Shown here: piece by piece, positions 33,900 through 43,369 of the stretch
How the letters are laid out: every line of letters begins with the position of its first letter
Position numbering within the stretch: the first letter of the stretch is position 1
Origin: Streptomyces sp. CB02923
Lineage (GTDB): Bacteria; Actinomycetota; Actinomycetes; Streptomycetales; Streptomycetaceae
NCBI RefSeq assembly: GCF_001905005.1
Contig: NZ_LWKZ01000012.1
Location: 611,061-675,060, forward strand
Direction: 5' to 3'
Length of the DNA stretch: 64,000 nt
The notes under the pieces: model-generated
What the model was told of the DNA's origin: nothing
The model's database searches: none
The model's input: only the letters and a program-made list of their open reading frames with translations
Made by a program: the position numbers and the translations under genes

Positions 33900-34748
33900 T
33901 CACAGCCGTGTGGCCGTACGGATCAGTCCCGCGAGGGCGAGGGAGCGGCTGTGCGCGGGCCAGGCGATGTGGGTGACGACGGGGGGCGCGTCGGTCAGGG
34001 GTACGGCGGTGTGTTCGGCCCACAGCCAGGCGCGGACGGAGTCGGGGAAGACGGCCGCGGTGCGTCCGAGGGCGATCAGCTGGGCCAGTTGCGTCTGGTC
34101 GTGGATCTCGGGGCCCGGACCGGGTGGGTAGACGCCGTTGCGGGACCAGCGGGCGAGCGGAAGGCCGGGGACGCCGGTGATGTCGGCCAGGGTCAGAACC
34201 CGGTGCGCTGCGAGGGGGTGTCCGGCGGGCAGGACGACGACCTGCCCCTCGGTCATCAGTTCCTCACTGTCGAACCCGGCGAGGGAGTTGAACGGCGCGT
34301 GCATCAGCGCGACGTCGGCCCGGCCGTCACGCAGCATCTCCCCCTGCTCGCACGTGCCGCTCGGCAGCACCTCGATCTCGGCGGCGTCGGGCTCGGCCGC
34401 GTAGGCGTCGAGGAGTTTGTGCAGCAGCTTGTGGGACGCGCCGGCCTTCACCGCCAGTACCAGGCGGTCGCGGGGGCTGTCGGCGCTGCCGGCACGGCGG
34501 GTGCGGCGGGCGGCGGCGGTGGTCGCGTCGAGGGCCGCGCGGCCCTCGTGAAGCAGCGTCTCTCCGGCGCCGGTCAGGGCGACGCCGCGGCGGTTGCGCT
34601 CCAGCAGGCGGACGCCCAGCCGCCGTTCGAGCTGCTGGATGGCCCGGGACAGTGGCGGCTGGGCCATGCCGAGGCGCTCGGCGGCGCGGCCGAAGTGCAG
34701 TTCTTCGGCGACGGCGACGAAGTACCTCAGCTCGCGGGTCTCCAGCAT
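33900..34748 (-). CDS. LysR-family transcriptional regulator
   Basis: 282 residues. The N-terminal winged helix LETRELRYFVAVAEELHFGR and AAERLGMAQPPLSRAIQQLE is standard LysR; a type 2 periplasmic-binding-like domain follows. I start at ATG 34748, directly before the conserved helix; the frame runs 65 codons further upstream but without LysR features. It is divergent from the aldo/keto reductase gene, with a T-N11-A box between. Confidence 0.9.
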   Translation of the reverse strand: MLETRELRYFVAVAEELHFGRAAERLGMAQPPLSRAIQQLERRLGVRLLERNRRGVALTGAGETLLHEGRAALDATTAAARRTRRAGSADSPRDRLVLAVKAGASHKLLHKLLDAYAAEPDAAEIEVLPSGTCEQGEMLRDGRADVALMHAPFNSLAGFDSEELMTEGQVVVLPAGHPLAAHRVLTLADITGVPGLPLARWSRNGVYPPGPGPEIHDQTQLAQLIALGRTAAVFPDSVRAWLWAEHTAVPLTDAPPVVTHIAWPAHSRSLALAGLIRTATRL

Positions 34749-34773
34749 GTCCACAGCCGCAGCATACTTCTGT

Positions 34774-34790
34774 GATACCTGACGGGTATC
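34774..34790. promoter_or_regulatory. LysR-type box
   Basis: A perfect inverted repeat GATACC-TGACG-GGTATC, which contains the T-N11-A pattern LysR proteins bind. It lies 26 bases upstream of the lysR start and about 180 bases before the divergent aldo/keto reductase. Confidence 0.7.
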
Positions 34791-34970
34791 AATGGGTGCC
34801 GGGTCGGTATTGGATGCGCCACCGGCCCGCGAGTGACCATCGACGGCATGGGCGAAACGAAGTCCGCGCCGGTGACCGACGCGGACAACCGCCCGCGAAG
34901 GCGGCGTACCACGTGACACGCGGCCTTCCTTCCGCACTCCCACCCAGCAGGAAAGACCAGAGACACAGCC

Positions 34971-35849
34971 GTGAACGTGAACACACCTTCCGCGTCATTG
35001 CCCGGCGGCACCTGGAACCTGGGCGATCTGACCGTCACCCGCGTCGGCTACGGCGCCATGCAGCTCACCGGCCCCGGGGTCATGGGCCCGCCCGCCGACC
35101 GCGACGGCGCGCTCGCCGTCCTGCGCGAGGCCGCCGCCCTGGGGATCACCCACATCGACACCGCCGACGCCTACGGACCGCGTGTCGCCAACCAGCTGAT
35201 CCGTGAAGCGCTGCACCCTTACCCCGAGTCGCTGCACATCGTGACCAAGGTCGGCGCGGTCCGCGACGAGCAGGGCGGCTGGCCCCCCGCCCGGCAGCCG
35301 GAGGAGCTGCGCCGCGCCGTCCACGCCAACCTCGATGGCCTCGGTCTCGACGCGCTCGACCTGGTCAACCTCCGGCTCGGCGACGCCCGGGGCCCCCGGC
35401 CCGGCTCGCTCGCCGAGCCGTTCGAAACCCTCGTCGAGCTCCAGCAGCAGGGGCTGATCCGGCACCTCGGAGTGAGCAACGCGACCACGGAACAGGTCAG
35501 CGAGGCGCAGTCGATCGCGCCGATCGTGTGCGTGCAGAACATGTACAACCTCGCCTACCGCCAGGACGACGAACTGATCGACGACCTCGCCGCCAAGAAC
35601 ATCGCCTACGTGCCGTTCTTCCCGCTCGGCGGCTTCACCCCGCTGCAGTCCTCGGCGCTCACGGCCGTGGCCACCCGGCGGGACGCGACGCCGATGTCGG
35701 TCGCCCTGGCCTGGCTGCTGCGGCGGTCGCCGAACATCCTGCTCATCCCCGGCACCTCGTCTGTGGCACACCTGCGCGAGAACGTCGCCGGCGCGGGACT
35801 CCCGCTCTCCGACGAGGAACTCGCCGAGTTGGACAGGATCGGCCGCTAG
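34971..35849 (+). CDS. Aldo/keto reductase
   Basis: 292 residues, the NADPH-dependent oxidoreductase TIM barrel. The catalytic tetrad region shows THIDTADAYGPRVANQLIRE (Asp, Tyr), the lysine in HIVTKVGAVR, and the histidine position appears replaced in the NLRLGD stretch, as in the PdxI/YajO-like branch. The cofactor end NILLIPGTSSVAHLRENVA is clear. Divergent from the LysR gene, which probably controls it. Substrate unknown. Confidence 0.88.
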   Translation: MNVNTPSASLPGGTWNLGDLTVTRVGYGAMQLTGPGVMGPPADRDGALAVLREAAALGITHIDTADAYGPRVANQLIREALHPYPESLHIVTKVGAVRDEQGGWPPARQPEELRRAVHANLDGLGLDALDLVNLRLGDARGPRPGSLAEPFETLVELQQQGLIRHLGVSNATTEQVSEAQSIAPIVCVQNMYNLAYRQDDELIDDLAAKNIAYVPFFPLGGFTPLQSSALTAVATRRDATPMSVALAWLLRRSPNILLIPGTSSVAHLRENVAGAGLPLSDEELAELDRIGR

Positions 35850-35926
35850 GACGTTGCCGGCGTAGGCACCTCCCTGATCTGTCTGGCGCAGGCGTCTCCC
35901 CGACCTGGGACCACAGGGGCAGCGCG

Positions 35927-36676
35927 TCATCGCTCACGGTAGAAGCCGCGACCGGTCAGGCGGACCGCCAGGTCCTCTCCCACCGCGTCGATCAGGGTCA
36001 GGGAGGGCCGGACCCAGCTCTTGAACCGGCCCCCGATCGCGGCATCCACCGCCTTCTCCGCCTCCTCCGGATCCAGGCCGGTGGAGGACAGGAACCAGGT
36101 CAGCGTCGTGGCGCAGAGCCCGTCCCAGGAATACTCGACCTGTGTGCGGTCCACGACCGTGGGGACCAGGCGCGCCACCGCCCGCTCCAGATGCCAGCTG
36201 CGCTCCTCGGCATCCGCACCGGGAAGCGGGGCAAGCTGCTCGAACCGCTCGGCCATGTCCTCCAGCCAGTCACGCCAGTCCAGCAACGAGGCCGCGACCC
36301 GCGCGGCGGTCTCCTCCGCTTCTCCGATCGAATGCTCGTCGCAGCACCAGGCGCCGACAGGGCCGCCGTCGAGGAACGCCCAGTTCCAGCCGCAGGTCCA
36401 GCGGCCGTAGCGCGACGTCAGAAGCGCGGTCACCTCTCTCCTGAAACGGGAGTCCTCCTCCCAGCCGGCACCGGCGGGAGGTGTCAACGGGGCGATCAGC
36501 GCCGTGAGCCGGGACTCCTCGTCAGCGTCCCATTCGAAGGCGTTCCGACGGGGGTCGGCGTCGGACCACGGCAGCGACCAGGGTCGGAGTATGTGGTGGA
36601 CGGACGTGGTGTACCCCCTGAGTCGGATGCGGCAGGACAACTGACCGATGATGCCGACGAAACCGAGGCATGTCAC
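35927..36676 (-). CDS. Uncharacterised protein
   Basis: Up to 249 residues, rich in Trp and acidic residues (RWTCGWNWAFLDGG; SLLDWRDWLEDMAERFEQL). I do not recognise a family; similar lone proteins occur in Streptomyces. The first 30 codons look poorly coding, so the real start may be an internal codon after 36600. It converges with the aldo/keto reductase and is divergent from bla at the edge of the cephamycin cluster. Confidence 0.55.
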   Translation of the reverse strand: MTCLGFVGIIGQLSCRIRLRGYTTSVHHILRPWSLPWSDADPRRNAFEWDADEESRLTALIAPLTPPAGAGWEEDSRFRREVTALLTSRYGRWTCGWNWAFLDGGPVGAWCCDEHSIGEAEETAARVAASLLDWRDWLEDMAERFEQLAPLPGADAEERSWHLERAVARLVPTVVDRTQVEYSWDGLCATTLTWFLSSTGLDPEEAEKAVDAAIGGRFKSWVRPSLTLIDAVGEDLAVRLTGRGFYRER

Positions 36677-36830
36677 CTGATTTACGGGCCCCCGGCCCGC
36701 GGCTGCGGTACTCCGTTCAGTTGAGGTATGCGGATATCAGTTCTTGTGTTGCTGATGACCTTGGTGCAGTCCGCTTTCGGTATCTTCCTTTGCGGGCTTG
36801 TCGATACCGCAAGAAAGCAGTGCTGGGACC

Positions 36831-37742
36831 ATGAAGACGTCGTCGCCATCGACCATCAGCCGCCGCGCTCTCCTGGGGGCGGCAGTACTCTTACCGTTGG
36901 CCGGGTGCGCGAAGGGCGGGGCGGGGGCGGTCACTTCCACGCAGGTCGCTGCCGCGGCGAAAGCCCGTCACGACCGCCTGATGGAATTGGAACAGAAATA
37001 CGACGCGCGCTTGGGAGTTTATGCCCTCGACACCGGTACCGGTACCGTCATTGCCCACCGGGCGGATGAACGCTTTGCCTTCTGTTCGACGTTCAAGGGG
37101 CTCGCGGCAGCGGCGGTTCTGCACCATAATCCGCTGTCGCATCTGGACGAGGTCATTACGTACGGTAAAGATGACCTCATGAAGCATGCCCCTGTCACCG
37201 CGCGGCATGTGACCACGGGGATGACGATACGGCAGCTGTGCGACGCCGCAGTCCGCTACAGCGACGGCACGGCCGGCAATCTCCTGCTCCGCGACATCGG
37301 TGGACCGGCCCGGCTGACGGCGTATGCGCGGGAGCTCGGCGATACGGTCACCCGGATAGACCGCATCGAGCCGGCGATCTCGGAAGCCACTCCGGGAGAT
37401 CCCCGTGACACGACTTCTCCGCGGGCGTTCGGCACCAACTACCGGAAGATGGTGCTGGGGAGCGCCCTGCCTGCCGAAAAGCGCGCGTTTCTCCGCGACT
37501 TGCTGCTACGCAACACCACCGGCGCGCAGCGCATCCGGGCCGGTGTTCCGCGGGGCTGGACTGTCGCCGACAAGACCGGGACCGGGGATTACGGCACGCT
37601 CAACGACATCGCCATCGTGTGGCCCCCGAAGGCCGCACCCCTCGTCATCGCGATCATGTCCAATAGGGCGGCCCAAGACGCCGCATACCATCAGGCTGTC
37701 ATCGCTGAGGCCGCCGCCCATGTCGTAGCCACGCTCACCTGA
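36831..37742 (+). CDS. bla: Class A beta-lactamase of the cephamycin cluster
   Basis: 303 residues. A lipoprotein-type signal is visible: a twin Arg (STISRRALLGAAVLLPLAGC) with lipobox LAGC. The class A motifs are all present: STFK with the catalytic serine, SDG in place of the usual SDN, the omega-loop Glu in IEPAISEATPGDPRD, and KTGTGDYG. The Asn usually four after that Glu is Ser (EPAIS instead of EPELN), a change that also occurs in producer enzymes. Cephamycin clusters typically carry bla next to cmcH. It is convergent with cmcH, 122 bases apart. Probable job: self-protection or tuning of released penicillin intermediates. Confidence 0.9.
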   Translation: MKTSSPSTISRRALLGAAVLLPLAGCAKGGAGAVTSTQVAAAAKARHDRLMELEQKYDARLGVYALDTGTGTVIAHRADERFAFCSTFKGLAAAAVLHHNPLSHLDEVITYGKDDLMKHAPVTARHVTTGMTIRQLCDAAVRYSDGTAGNLLLRDIGGPARLTAYARELGDTVTRIDRIEPAISEATPGDPRDTTSPRAFGTNYRKMVLGSALPAEKRAFLRDLLLRNTTGAQRIRAGVPRGWTVADKTGTGDYGTLNDIAIVWPPKAAPLVIAIMSNRAAQDAAYHQAVIAEAAAHVVATLT

Positions 37743-37864
37743 GGTGAGGGGCCGTCATTCCGGTTCCTGGAGGGGACAGCGGGGGCGGCCGACGGCCTAT
37801 CGGCCCGTTCGGCGCGCACCCCGCCTTCACCGATGCCCTGCCTCCCGCTCAGCCGCGGATCGGA

Positions 37865-39430
37865 TCAGGAACCCTCGATTCGCTGGTACCACGTGTCGCC
37901 GACGACCATGTCCCGGATGCCCCGTGATTCGCAGTAGAGCACAAGGTCGGACATACGGTTGATGAATCCGTCTCCGTTGAAGTTCAACGAGGTGTTGCAC
38001 AGGACGCCGACTCCTCGCTTGGCGGCGAAGGCGGACAGCAACCGGTGCAATGGCGGGTTGCCCGACGCCGCCACGGTCTGGGACCGTGCCGAACCATCCA
38101 CGTGCGTCACGGCCTGCAAGCCACTGGACTCCCGCACGTGCCGGAAGTACAGCATGTGCGGATCCTCGAAGTCCTCGTGGAAAACCTTCGCGAGGTCCTC
38201 GACACGGCAGCACGGCGCAATGGGCCGGTAGTCCTCCCGCTGTTTGACGTCGTTGAGACGGTCGCGGGTCTCCACGCCGAACGGCTCGGCCAGGAGGGAC
38301 CGATTTCCCAACGCGCGCGGACCGATCTCCCAACGGCCCTGCACCCACGCGACGATCCGGCCGGAGGCCAGGGCCGCCGCCAAGGTGTCGTGATCGAGCC
38401 GGCGTGAACGCCAGCGGGCGGCGTCGGGCCGCGTGTCGTGGACGAAGTCGAGTCCGCTGTACACGTCCCATGCGATGTGGGGGTTGCCCGTGAAGGTCGA
38501 GAGCGCGTCGATGGCGGTACCCAACGCCGACCCGGAGTCGTTGGTGCACGGAGCGACGAAGACCGAGGAGAAATGGCCGAGTTCGGCCCACTGGCTGTTC
38601 CAGTCGCAGTTCAGCCCACACCCTCCGGAGATGTAGAGAGGGCTGCCTTCCGGTGTCTGCTCGCGTGCGACCTGGGCGAACTCCTCGAAGAGGCGCTCGG
38701 TCAGCAGCGCGGCCGCAGTCTTGCATTCGATCGATTCAACGCCCGCGTTGTACAGGACCGAGTCCCGATACTCCGCTTTGGGGGCCGGATACATGGAGTC
38801 GTGCTTCAGGATGCGCTCGACGACGTCGGTGATGTCGGGACTCGCGTCGCGCGCGTTCCCGAACGCCGCCAGGGCCATCAGCTTGCCGGCGTCGTTCAGG
38901 CGCGGCCTCCCGCCCGTGTCGGGGAAGGTGGGGTCGGCGAGCCCGAAGAGGAAGGAATAGCGTGCACCGGGCGCCGTCATGACCTGGATCTTGCGCGTGA
39001 CCCGGTGGGCGGAGTCGACGAGGTAGAAGGCGCCGACGTCACCCTCCCAGACGAGGACCGTCCGCACGGGGCTGGAATCCTGCGGAGCCATTCCCAGCGC
39101 CATGTAGATATGGGACCGCTCGTGCGTCGAGGAGAAGAACTTCACCTCTTTGCCGAAGAAGCGCGAGGTGGTGACGGTGGGTTCGTGCGTGCCTTCGTAC
39201 CCGGCACCCGTATACGCGATTCCTCTCGGGCGGATGTCGCCCCAGCCGCCAAGAGCCACCACGTCCGGTAGGGCGTCGAGCCGCTCGGCGATGTCGAGGA
39301 TGGTCGTCGGCAGCAGGGGCGTGTACCGCGGCCGCGAGTCCTTCTCCGATTCGAGCGAGTAGAGCAACTGACGGTTGTCGATCGCGGCGACTGCGCCGTC
39401 GTGACCCGGCTTCAAAGCAACGACGAGCAT
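37865..39430 (-). CDS. cmcH: 3'-hydroxymethylcephem O-carbamoyltransferase CmcH
   Basis: Carbamoylates the C-3' hydroxyl made by CefF, using carbamoyl phosphate and ATP. 521 residues of the NodU/CmcH/TobZ family. N-terminal LVVALKPGHDGAVAAIDN and the metal/ATP parts ISGGCGLNCDWNSQWA and GRWEIGPRALGNRSLLAEP are clear, as is VLCNTSLNFNGDGFINR. The ATG at 39430 has AAGGA with a 5-base gap; the 10 extra upstream codons are not needed. It is the last gene of the minus-strand operon cmcI-cmcJ-cefF-cmcH. Confidence 0.96.
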   Translation of the reverse strand: MLVVALKPGHDGAVAAIDNRQLLYSLESEKDSRPRYTPLLPTTILDIAERLDALPDVVALGGWGDIRPRGIAYTGAGYEGTHEPTVTTSRFFGKEVKFFSSTHERSHIYMALGMAPQDSSPVRTVLVWEGDVGAFYLVDSAHRVTRKIQVMTAPGARYSFLFGLADPTFPDTGGRPRLNDAGKLMALAAFGNARDASPDITDVVERILKHDSMYPAPKAEYRDSVLYNAGVESIECKTAAALLTERLFEEFAQVAREQTPEGSPLYISGGCGLNCDWNSQWAELGHFSSVFVAPCTNDSGSALGTAIDALSTFTGNPHIAWDVYSGLDFVHDTRPDAARWRSRRLDHDTLAAALASGRIVAWVQGRWEIGPRALGNRSLLAEPFGVETRDRLNDVKQREDYRPIAPCCRVEDLAKVFHEDFEDPHMLYFRHVRESSGLQAVTHVDGSARSQTVAASGNPPLHRLLSAFAAKRGVGVLCNTSLNFNGDGFINRMSDLVLYCESRGIRDMVVGDTWYQRIEGS

Positions 39431-39538
39431 TCCTATCCTTCCAACGCAGGAGACCCTCATCGATGGTCGGGTGTGACCCGATTCCCTGTCAGAGGTGGGG
39501 CCGGCAAATGGTGAAGTGATCCGGGCGATCAGAGGGCC

Positions 39539-40477
39539 CTACGGCTTGGGGACCGAATGCATGGTGACGTAGTTGGTCCCGATCCAATCTCCGAACGTCG
39601 CGGTTTCGGCGTCGAGGCTGATGTCGAGACCGTACGTGCGGGCTTCCGGAACCGAGAACGTGAAGTCGGTCGAGGGGCGCAGGAAGAAGACGCTCGACGT
39701 GCGGTCGCTGCCCGCCCGCAGGCCGGCCCCCGGGGACCTGACGTGGTGCTTCGGCGCGGGCACCGCGCCCCGGGTGGCCAGCGGCGCGATGGCGCCGCAC
39801 AGCACCACCACGGCATCCGGCACGGCCGGCAGATCCACCATCGCGCCGCCGATCTCGGCCTGCAGGCTCACGAAGCCGTTGGCGCAAGGGGTCTGGTGGA
39901 TCAAGGTGATGATGGACAGGTCGTAGTGCGGCGCCATCCGCCGCGGCTCCCGCTCGGCGGCGCGGTGCTCCGGGACCTCGGGGAAGTACCGCAACCGCAG
40001 CACGGGGTCGCAGTCCAGCAGCTCTTCCATGGGGCCGGCGTCGTACGTTCCGGTCGCGTTCAGGACCACCCGCGCGGTTTCCTGCGCGGCGGTGTAGAGG
40101 TGGTCGAAGTAGTCCGTCCACACCGTCTCGAACTGTGGTGTGGGGAAGAGGTTGTCTGAAATCCCCATCGAGAATGATGTCGAATAGTCCGTGTACGTAC
40201 CGGTATTCGTCACCTGGGCCGTGCTCTCGGCTTCCAGTGCGGAGTATCCGCGGCGCATGGTCGGGACCTTCGTGGTCACGGCCTTCTTCTCCGCGGCGGT
40301 GCCGTGCTCGAAGAAGTCCAGCGCCGTGTCCGTGGCCGACCGGTGTTCTTTCTCCAGCATGCCGTAGTCGGTGAGGTAGAACACCCCCATCTCCGTCACG
40401 CACGCGCGGAAGGCTTCCTGGTCGCCGCCCTTCCGCAATTCGGCAAGACTGAAGATCGGTACCGTTGTGTCCGCCAT
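39539..40477 (-). CDS. cefF: Deacetylcephalosporin C synthase (C-3' hydroxylase) CefF
   Basis: Fe(II)/2-oxoglutarate enzyme that hydroxylates deacetoxycephalosporin C at C-3'. 312 residues. It has the iron ligands HYDLSIIT (His-x-Asp) and the distal His in PKHHVRSPG, plus the 2-oxoglutarate Arg in RTSSVFFLRPSTDFTFSVPE. It is a clear paralogue of CefE (57247-58188), but more diverged; position next to cmcJ/cmcI and cmcH identifies it as CefF. ATG 40477 lies 9 bases after AAGGAG. The longer frame upstream is not protein-like. Confidence 0.95.
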   Translation of the reverse strand: MADTTVPIFSLAELRKGGDQEAFRACVTEMGVFYLTDYGMLEKEHRSATDTALDFFEHGTAAEKKAVTTKVPTMRRGYSALEAESTAQVTNTGTYTDYSTSFSMGISDNLFPTPQFETVWTDYFDHLYTAAQETARVVLNATGTYDAGPMEELLDCDPVLRLRYFPEVPEHRAAEREPRRMAPHYDLSIITLIHQTPCANGFVSLQAEIGGAMVDLPAVPDAVVVLCGAIAPLATRGAVPAPKHHVRSPGAGLRAGSDRTSSVFFLRPSTDFTFSVPEARTYGLDISLDAETATFGDWIGTNYVTMHSVPKP

Positions 40478-40611
40478 GTTCACATGCTCCTTCTCGGCTT
40501 GCCCAGCGCCCCCGACAGCCGCTCGGCCTCGACTCAAGGTCTGTACGTCGGTGTACCTGTATCTGCGGAACTCTTCCTCGGCTTTTCCTGGGCTGCCGGA
40601 TCGGTGAGAGG

Positions 40612-41499
40612 CTAGAGGAAAACCAGGGCACGCATTTCCAGAGAAGTCCTCAGATGCCCGGCGGCAGGCCCTTTTTCGTCGAAAAAAGCCGTGTGCGGGC
40701 AGAGGCCGGCTACGTCGAGCAGGTCGCTTCGCTCCGCGCCTTCGCCGCGCTCCGTGCCTTCGCTGAACAGCGCCAAGTCGCGACTCGCGCTGTCGTAGCA
40801 CTTGAAAAGCAGCACTTCATCGGGCGAGAGCGAACTCCAGTAGTGCCAACGGTGGTTGGGGTTGTATCTCACGGAGTAGTTTTCGCGGTCTTTGAGCCAC
40901 GCGGGGAAGTGCAACCGGGTCGTCACCAGATCGGCAGAGAGATCCACGGATCGGTAGTCGCACAGGGCGAGCGGGAAGTTGCGAACGGGCTCGACCAGTG
41001 GTCGCCAGATATTGATGATCTGAAACCGGCGGAATCGGTGCCCGGGTCCGATGTGGTCCGCGGCGCGAGCCCGGGCGCTCTTCGCGCTCTGGTCGACGTG
41101 AACGCGTAGATGCGGCGACTGGGAGGATGCGTCACGAGGGACGCTTGCGTCCTCCTGCCTCAAGGTGGCATCGAAGAACTGCACTTCAACCGCACCGGTG
41201 AGAGATTGCAGCAGCTCTCTGGTCTCCTGCTGATACCGTTCGACCGACGAGGCGGAGTTCTCGATCAGGGCCTGATGGTCCACGCCCGTGGGGGACACGA
41301 CCTTCTCGAAACCCATGGTGTCGAGATGCGGGTCGACTGCACTGTCGCGCACATCGGTGATGGCCGTCTCGACGGCTACCTTGCGGAAATTGAAGAGCAC
41401 CTCGGGCGGCCGGGACAGGGCGTCGATGCACCAATCGTCGTCTCGGCCCATCGGTGTGAGCGGCGCGCCATAGTATAAGAGACTCGATACGGCTGACAT
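40612..41499 (-). CDS. cmcJ: Cephalosporin 7-alpha-hydroxylase/methoxylation protein CmcJ
   Basis: 295 residues of the CmcJ/NvfI-like family. With CmcI it introduces the 7-alpha-methoxy group that marks cephamycins. Family features are an N-terminal LLYYGAPLTPMGRDDDWCID, the RRFQIINIWRPLVEPVRNFP motif, and RYNPNHRWHYWSSLSPDEV followed by the LLFKCYDSASRD segment. These match the 2-oxoglutarate-oxygenase-like CmcJ fold (His in NHRWHYWS). It starts 6 bases after the cmcI stop, so the two are coupled. Confidence 0.95.
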   Translation of the reverse strand: MSAVSSLLYYGAPLTPMGRDDDWCIDALSRPPEVLFNFRKVAVETAITDVRDSAVDPHLDTMGFEKVVSPTGVDHQALIENSASSVERYQQETRELLQSLTGAVEVQFFDATLRQEDASVPRDASSQSPHLRVHVDQSAKSARARAADHIGPGHRFRRFQIINIWRPLVEPVRNFPLALCDYRSVDLSADLVTTRLHFPAWLKDRENYSVRYNPNHRWHYWSSLSPDEVLLFKCYDSASRDLALFSEGTERGEGAERSDLLDVAGLCPHTAFFDEKGPAAGHLRTSLEMRALVFL

Positions 41500-41505
41500 G
41501 TACGA

Positions 41506-42216
41506 CTATTCCTTTGTCGTCGACCGACGGAATACGCCGCGGTCCAGCTGGGAGCTGGCGTTGGCGTACATCATGTCCATGGTCAGCACATCCTGAAAAG
41601 ACGCGAGGTACTCGGTCAGCAGCTTCGGGCAGTACCGGTACCAGTACGGGATCATGTCCTCGATGATGAAGTAGTCGCCCTGTTCGAGAAGATGATCGAT
41701 CGTCCATTTGATGATGTTGAACGTGTTGCTGTGCGCGTCGTCGATGAAGATCAGCGGGTGGGCCGCGTCACGGAGCGGCTCAAACGTTTCCAGTACGGAG
41801 CAGTCGGCTTCGTACAGGGAAATGTTCTCCCGCTCGGAAGAGGGGATCTGACACCGGGAAAGGTCCTTGTCGATGCCGATGACCTGGCAGTCGATTCCCA
41901 TGAGTCTGGCCATGTCGCGAAACCAGACGAGGGAGCCGCCGCCGTACACACCCAATTCTACGATCGTCCGGGGACGCAGCTCGCACAACAGGTCGTGGTA
42001 GGCCGCTTGAGTGTCAGGGTCTTTGAGCATCCGCAGGCCCCGCCACTGGTAGCGGGAAAAATCCGCGAACCCGAGATCGCGAGGCGCGTCGGCCCATTTG
42101 TCGAGGGGCCACTCACGCGGCCGGTCCGTCAGGACCGGGGGGTGGTATTTCGGGTCTTCGCCCAGACCTCGGAATGTGTTGAGATCCAGAAAGGTTTCGC
42201 GAGAGTAGTCGTTCAT
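41506..42216 (-). CDS. cmcI: Cephalosporin 7-methoxylation methyltransferase CmcI
   Basis: 236 residues, the family length. SAM-dependent methyltransferase with RTIVELGVYGGGSLVWFRDM as motif I and the metal-ligand acidic stretch PLIFIDDAHSNTFNIIKW. It works with CmcJ on the 7-alpha position. ATG 42216 follows GGGAGA. It is the first gene of the cmcI-cmcJ-cefF-cmcH operon and has a strong CcaR-type box and a -10 upstream (42277-42331). Confidence 0.96.
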   Translation of the reverse strand: MNDYSRETFLDLNTFRGLGEDPKYHPPVLTDRPREWPLDKWADAPRDLGFADFSRYQWRGLRMLKDPDTQAAYHDLLCELRPRTIVELGVYGGGSLVWFRDMARLMGIDCQVIGIDKDLSRCQIPSSERENISLYEADCSVLETFEPLRDAAHPLIFIDDAHSNTFNIIKWTIDHLLEQGDYFIIEDMIPYWYRYCPKLLTEYLASFQDVLTMDMMYANASSQLDRGVFRRSTTKE

Positions 42217-42276
42217 GGCGCTCTCCCTTGAGTTCACGTCCGGCCCGTGGCGGTGAACAGCATATTTCGCACTGCC

Positions 42277-42331
42277 ATCCTGCCTTGCCCTGCTCTTGAG
42301 GCCCTCTTTCGACTCTCTCGGACTTCTCTTC
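42277..42331 (-). promoter_or_regulatory. CcaR-type box and -10 of the cmcI operon
   Basis: Read on the minus strand: GAAGAG (42331-42326), CGAGAG (42320-42315), AAAGAG (42309-42304) and CAAGAG (42298-42293), each exactly 11 bp from the next. Then 10 bp, then CAGGAT (42282-42277). Direct repeats at 11-bp steps just upstream of -10 are how SARP activators bind. The lat promoter has the same four elements in the same order and spacing. Confidence 0.85.
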
Positions 42332-42580
42332 ACAGATTTCTGATGACATCGGGAAAGCGGGGTCCCGATTTACCCCCAAAGCACGGGAGGCGGCGGGGGC
42401 AGCAGTGCCACCCGCGGGAATGGAAGAGGCCGGAGCGCACGGGGGTAACGCTCCGGCCGGGCCGGCCCTGGGGCCGACCGGTGTGCAGTCAACTCCGCGG
42501 GCCTCTCGCGCACCTCTTGAGGCGGTCTCACCGAGACCGAGGAGGGCGTCAACGGCCCCACCCCGTCGAGCACCGTCAGC
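42332..42580. other. Intergenic region between ccaR and the cmcI promoter
   Basis: About 250 bases. A GC-rich inverted repeat region near 42450-42485 (CTCCGGCCGG...CCGACCGG) follows the ccaR stop and may terminate it. No gene seen. Confidence 0.4.
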
Positions 42581-43369
42581 TCATGCGGGGGTGCTGACGC
42601 GCAGGGCCTGCTCGTCCTGGCGCAGGATGGCCTGCATCACCCTCGTCAGCCGCTCACCCGGGCTGATCCCGATCTGCTCCCGCAGGATGTCCTTCGCCCG
42701 GTGGAAGACCTGGATCGCGTCGGCCTGGCGGCCCTCCGCGTAGTAGGCCTTCATGAGGCTGACGTACAGGTCCTCGCGGAAGGGGTCGCGGTCGACGAGT
42801 TCCGACAGCTGCGTGATCGCTTCCCCGTAGTATCCGAGCCCGAAGTCGATCAGGGCCCGCAGTTCGACCGCCGCCGTCCGCTCTTCGTCCAGGGTCTCCC
42901 CTTTCAGACGCAGCCGGCTGGAGGTGACATCGGCGAAGGCCGGTCCCTTCCACAAGGCCAGCGCGGCGTCGAGCTGCTCGGACGCGTCCTGGTACTTTCC
43001 GCGCGCGTGCAGGTCCCGGACCCTGCGTACGGTCTCCCGGAAGACGAAGAGATCGATGGACCGCGGCGGCATCCGCAACTCGTAGCCACGGTCGTGCGAG
43101 CCGAGGGTGTCGCGGGTGTGCCCTGCCTCCGTCAGGGCCGTACGGATCAGCCAGGCGGAGGTCTGGAGCTGTCCCGAGACGGTCAGGGGCGGCTCGCCGT
43201 CCCAGGAGTCCTCGATGATTGCTTCCTTGGAGATGATTTGTCCGGGTCGCAGTGCCAAGGAAGCGAGGAATCTTCGCTGCCGCTGCCCGCGAATGGGTAT
43301 CGGAACGGTGTCCTTCACGAGAGCCACCGGACCGAGGAGCCGGATCGTCACGTCATTGCAGGTGTCCAT
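42581..43369 (-). CDS. ccaR: Pathway-specific SARP activator CcaR
   Basis: 262 residues of a small SARP. The OmpR-like winged helix is in the first 100 residues (VTIRLLGPVALVKDTVPIPI; RRFLASLALRPGQIISKEAI; SAWLIRTALTEAG). The bacterial transcriptional activation domain follows (FRETVRRVRDLHARGKYQDA ... YEAL-like repeats). It activates cephamycin genes, and in S. clavuligerus also clavulanic acid genes, by binding direct repeats. ATG 43369 lies 6 bases after GGGGGA; the longer frame adds 28 unconserved residues. It is downstream of the PBP gene with a 350-base gap that should hold its own promoter. Confidence 0.95.
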   Translation of the reverse strand: MDTCNDVTIRLLGPVALVKDTVPIPIRGQRQRRFLASLALRPGQIISKEAIIEDSWDGEPPLTVSGQLQTSAWLIRTALTEAGHTRDTLGSHDRGYELRMPPRSIDLFVFRETVRRVRDLHARGKYQDASEQLDAALALWKGPAFADVTSSRLRLKGETLDEERTAAVELRALIDFGLGYYGEAITQLSELVDRDPFREDLYVSLMKAYYAEGRQADAIQVFHRAKDILREQIGISPGERLTRVMQAILRQDEQALRVSTPA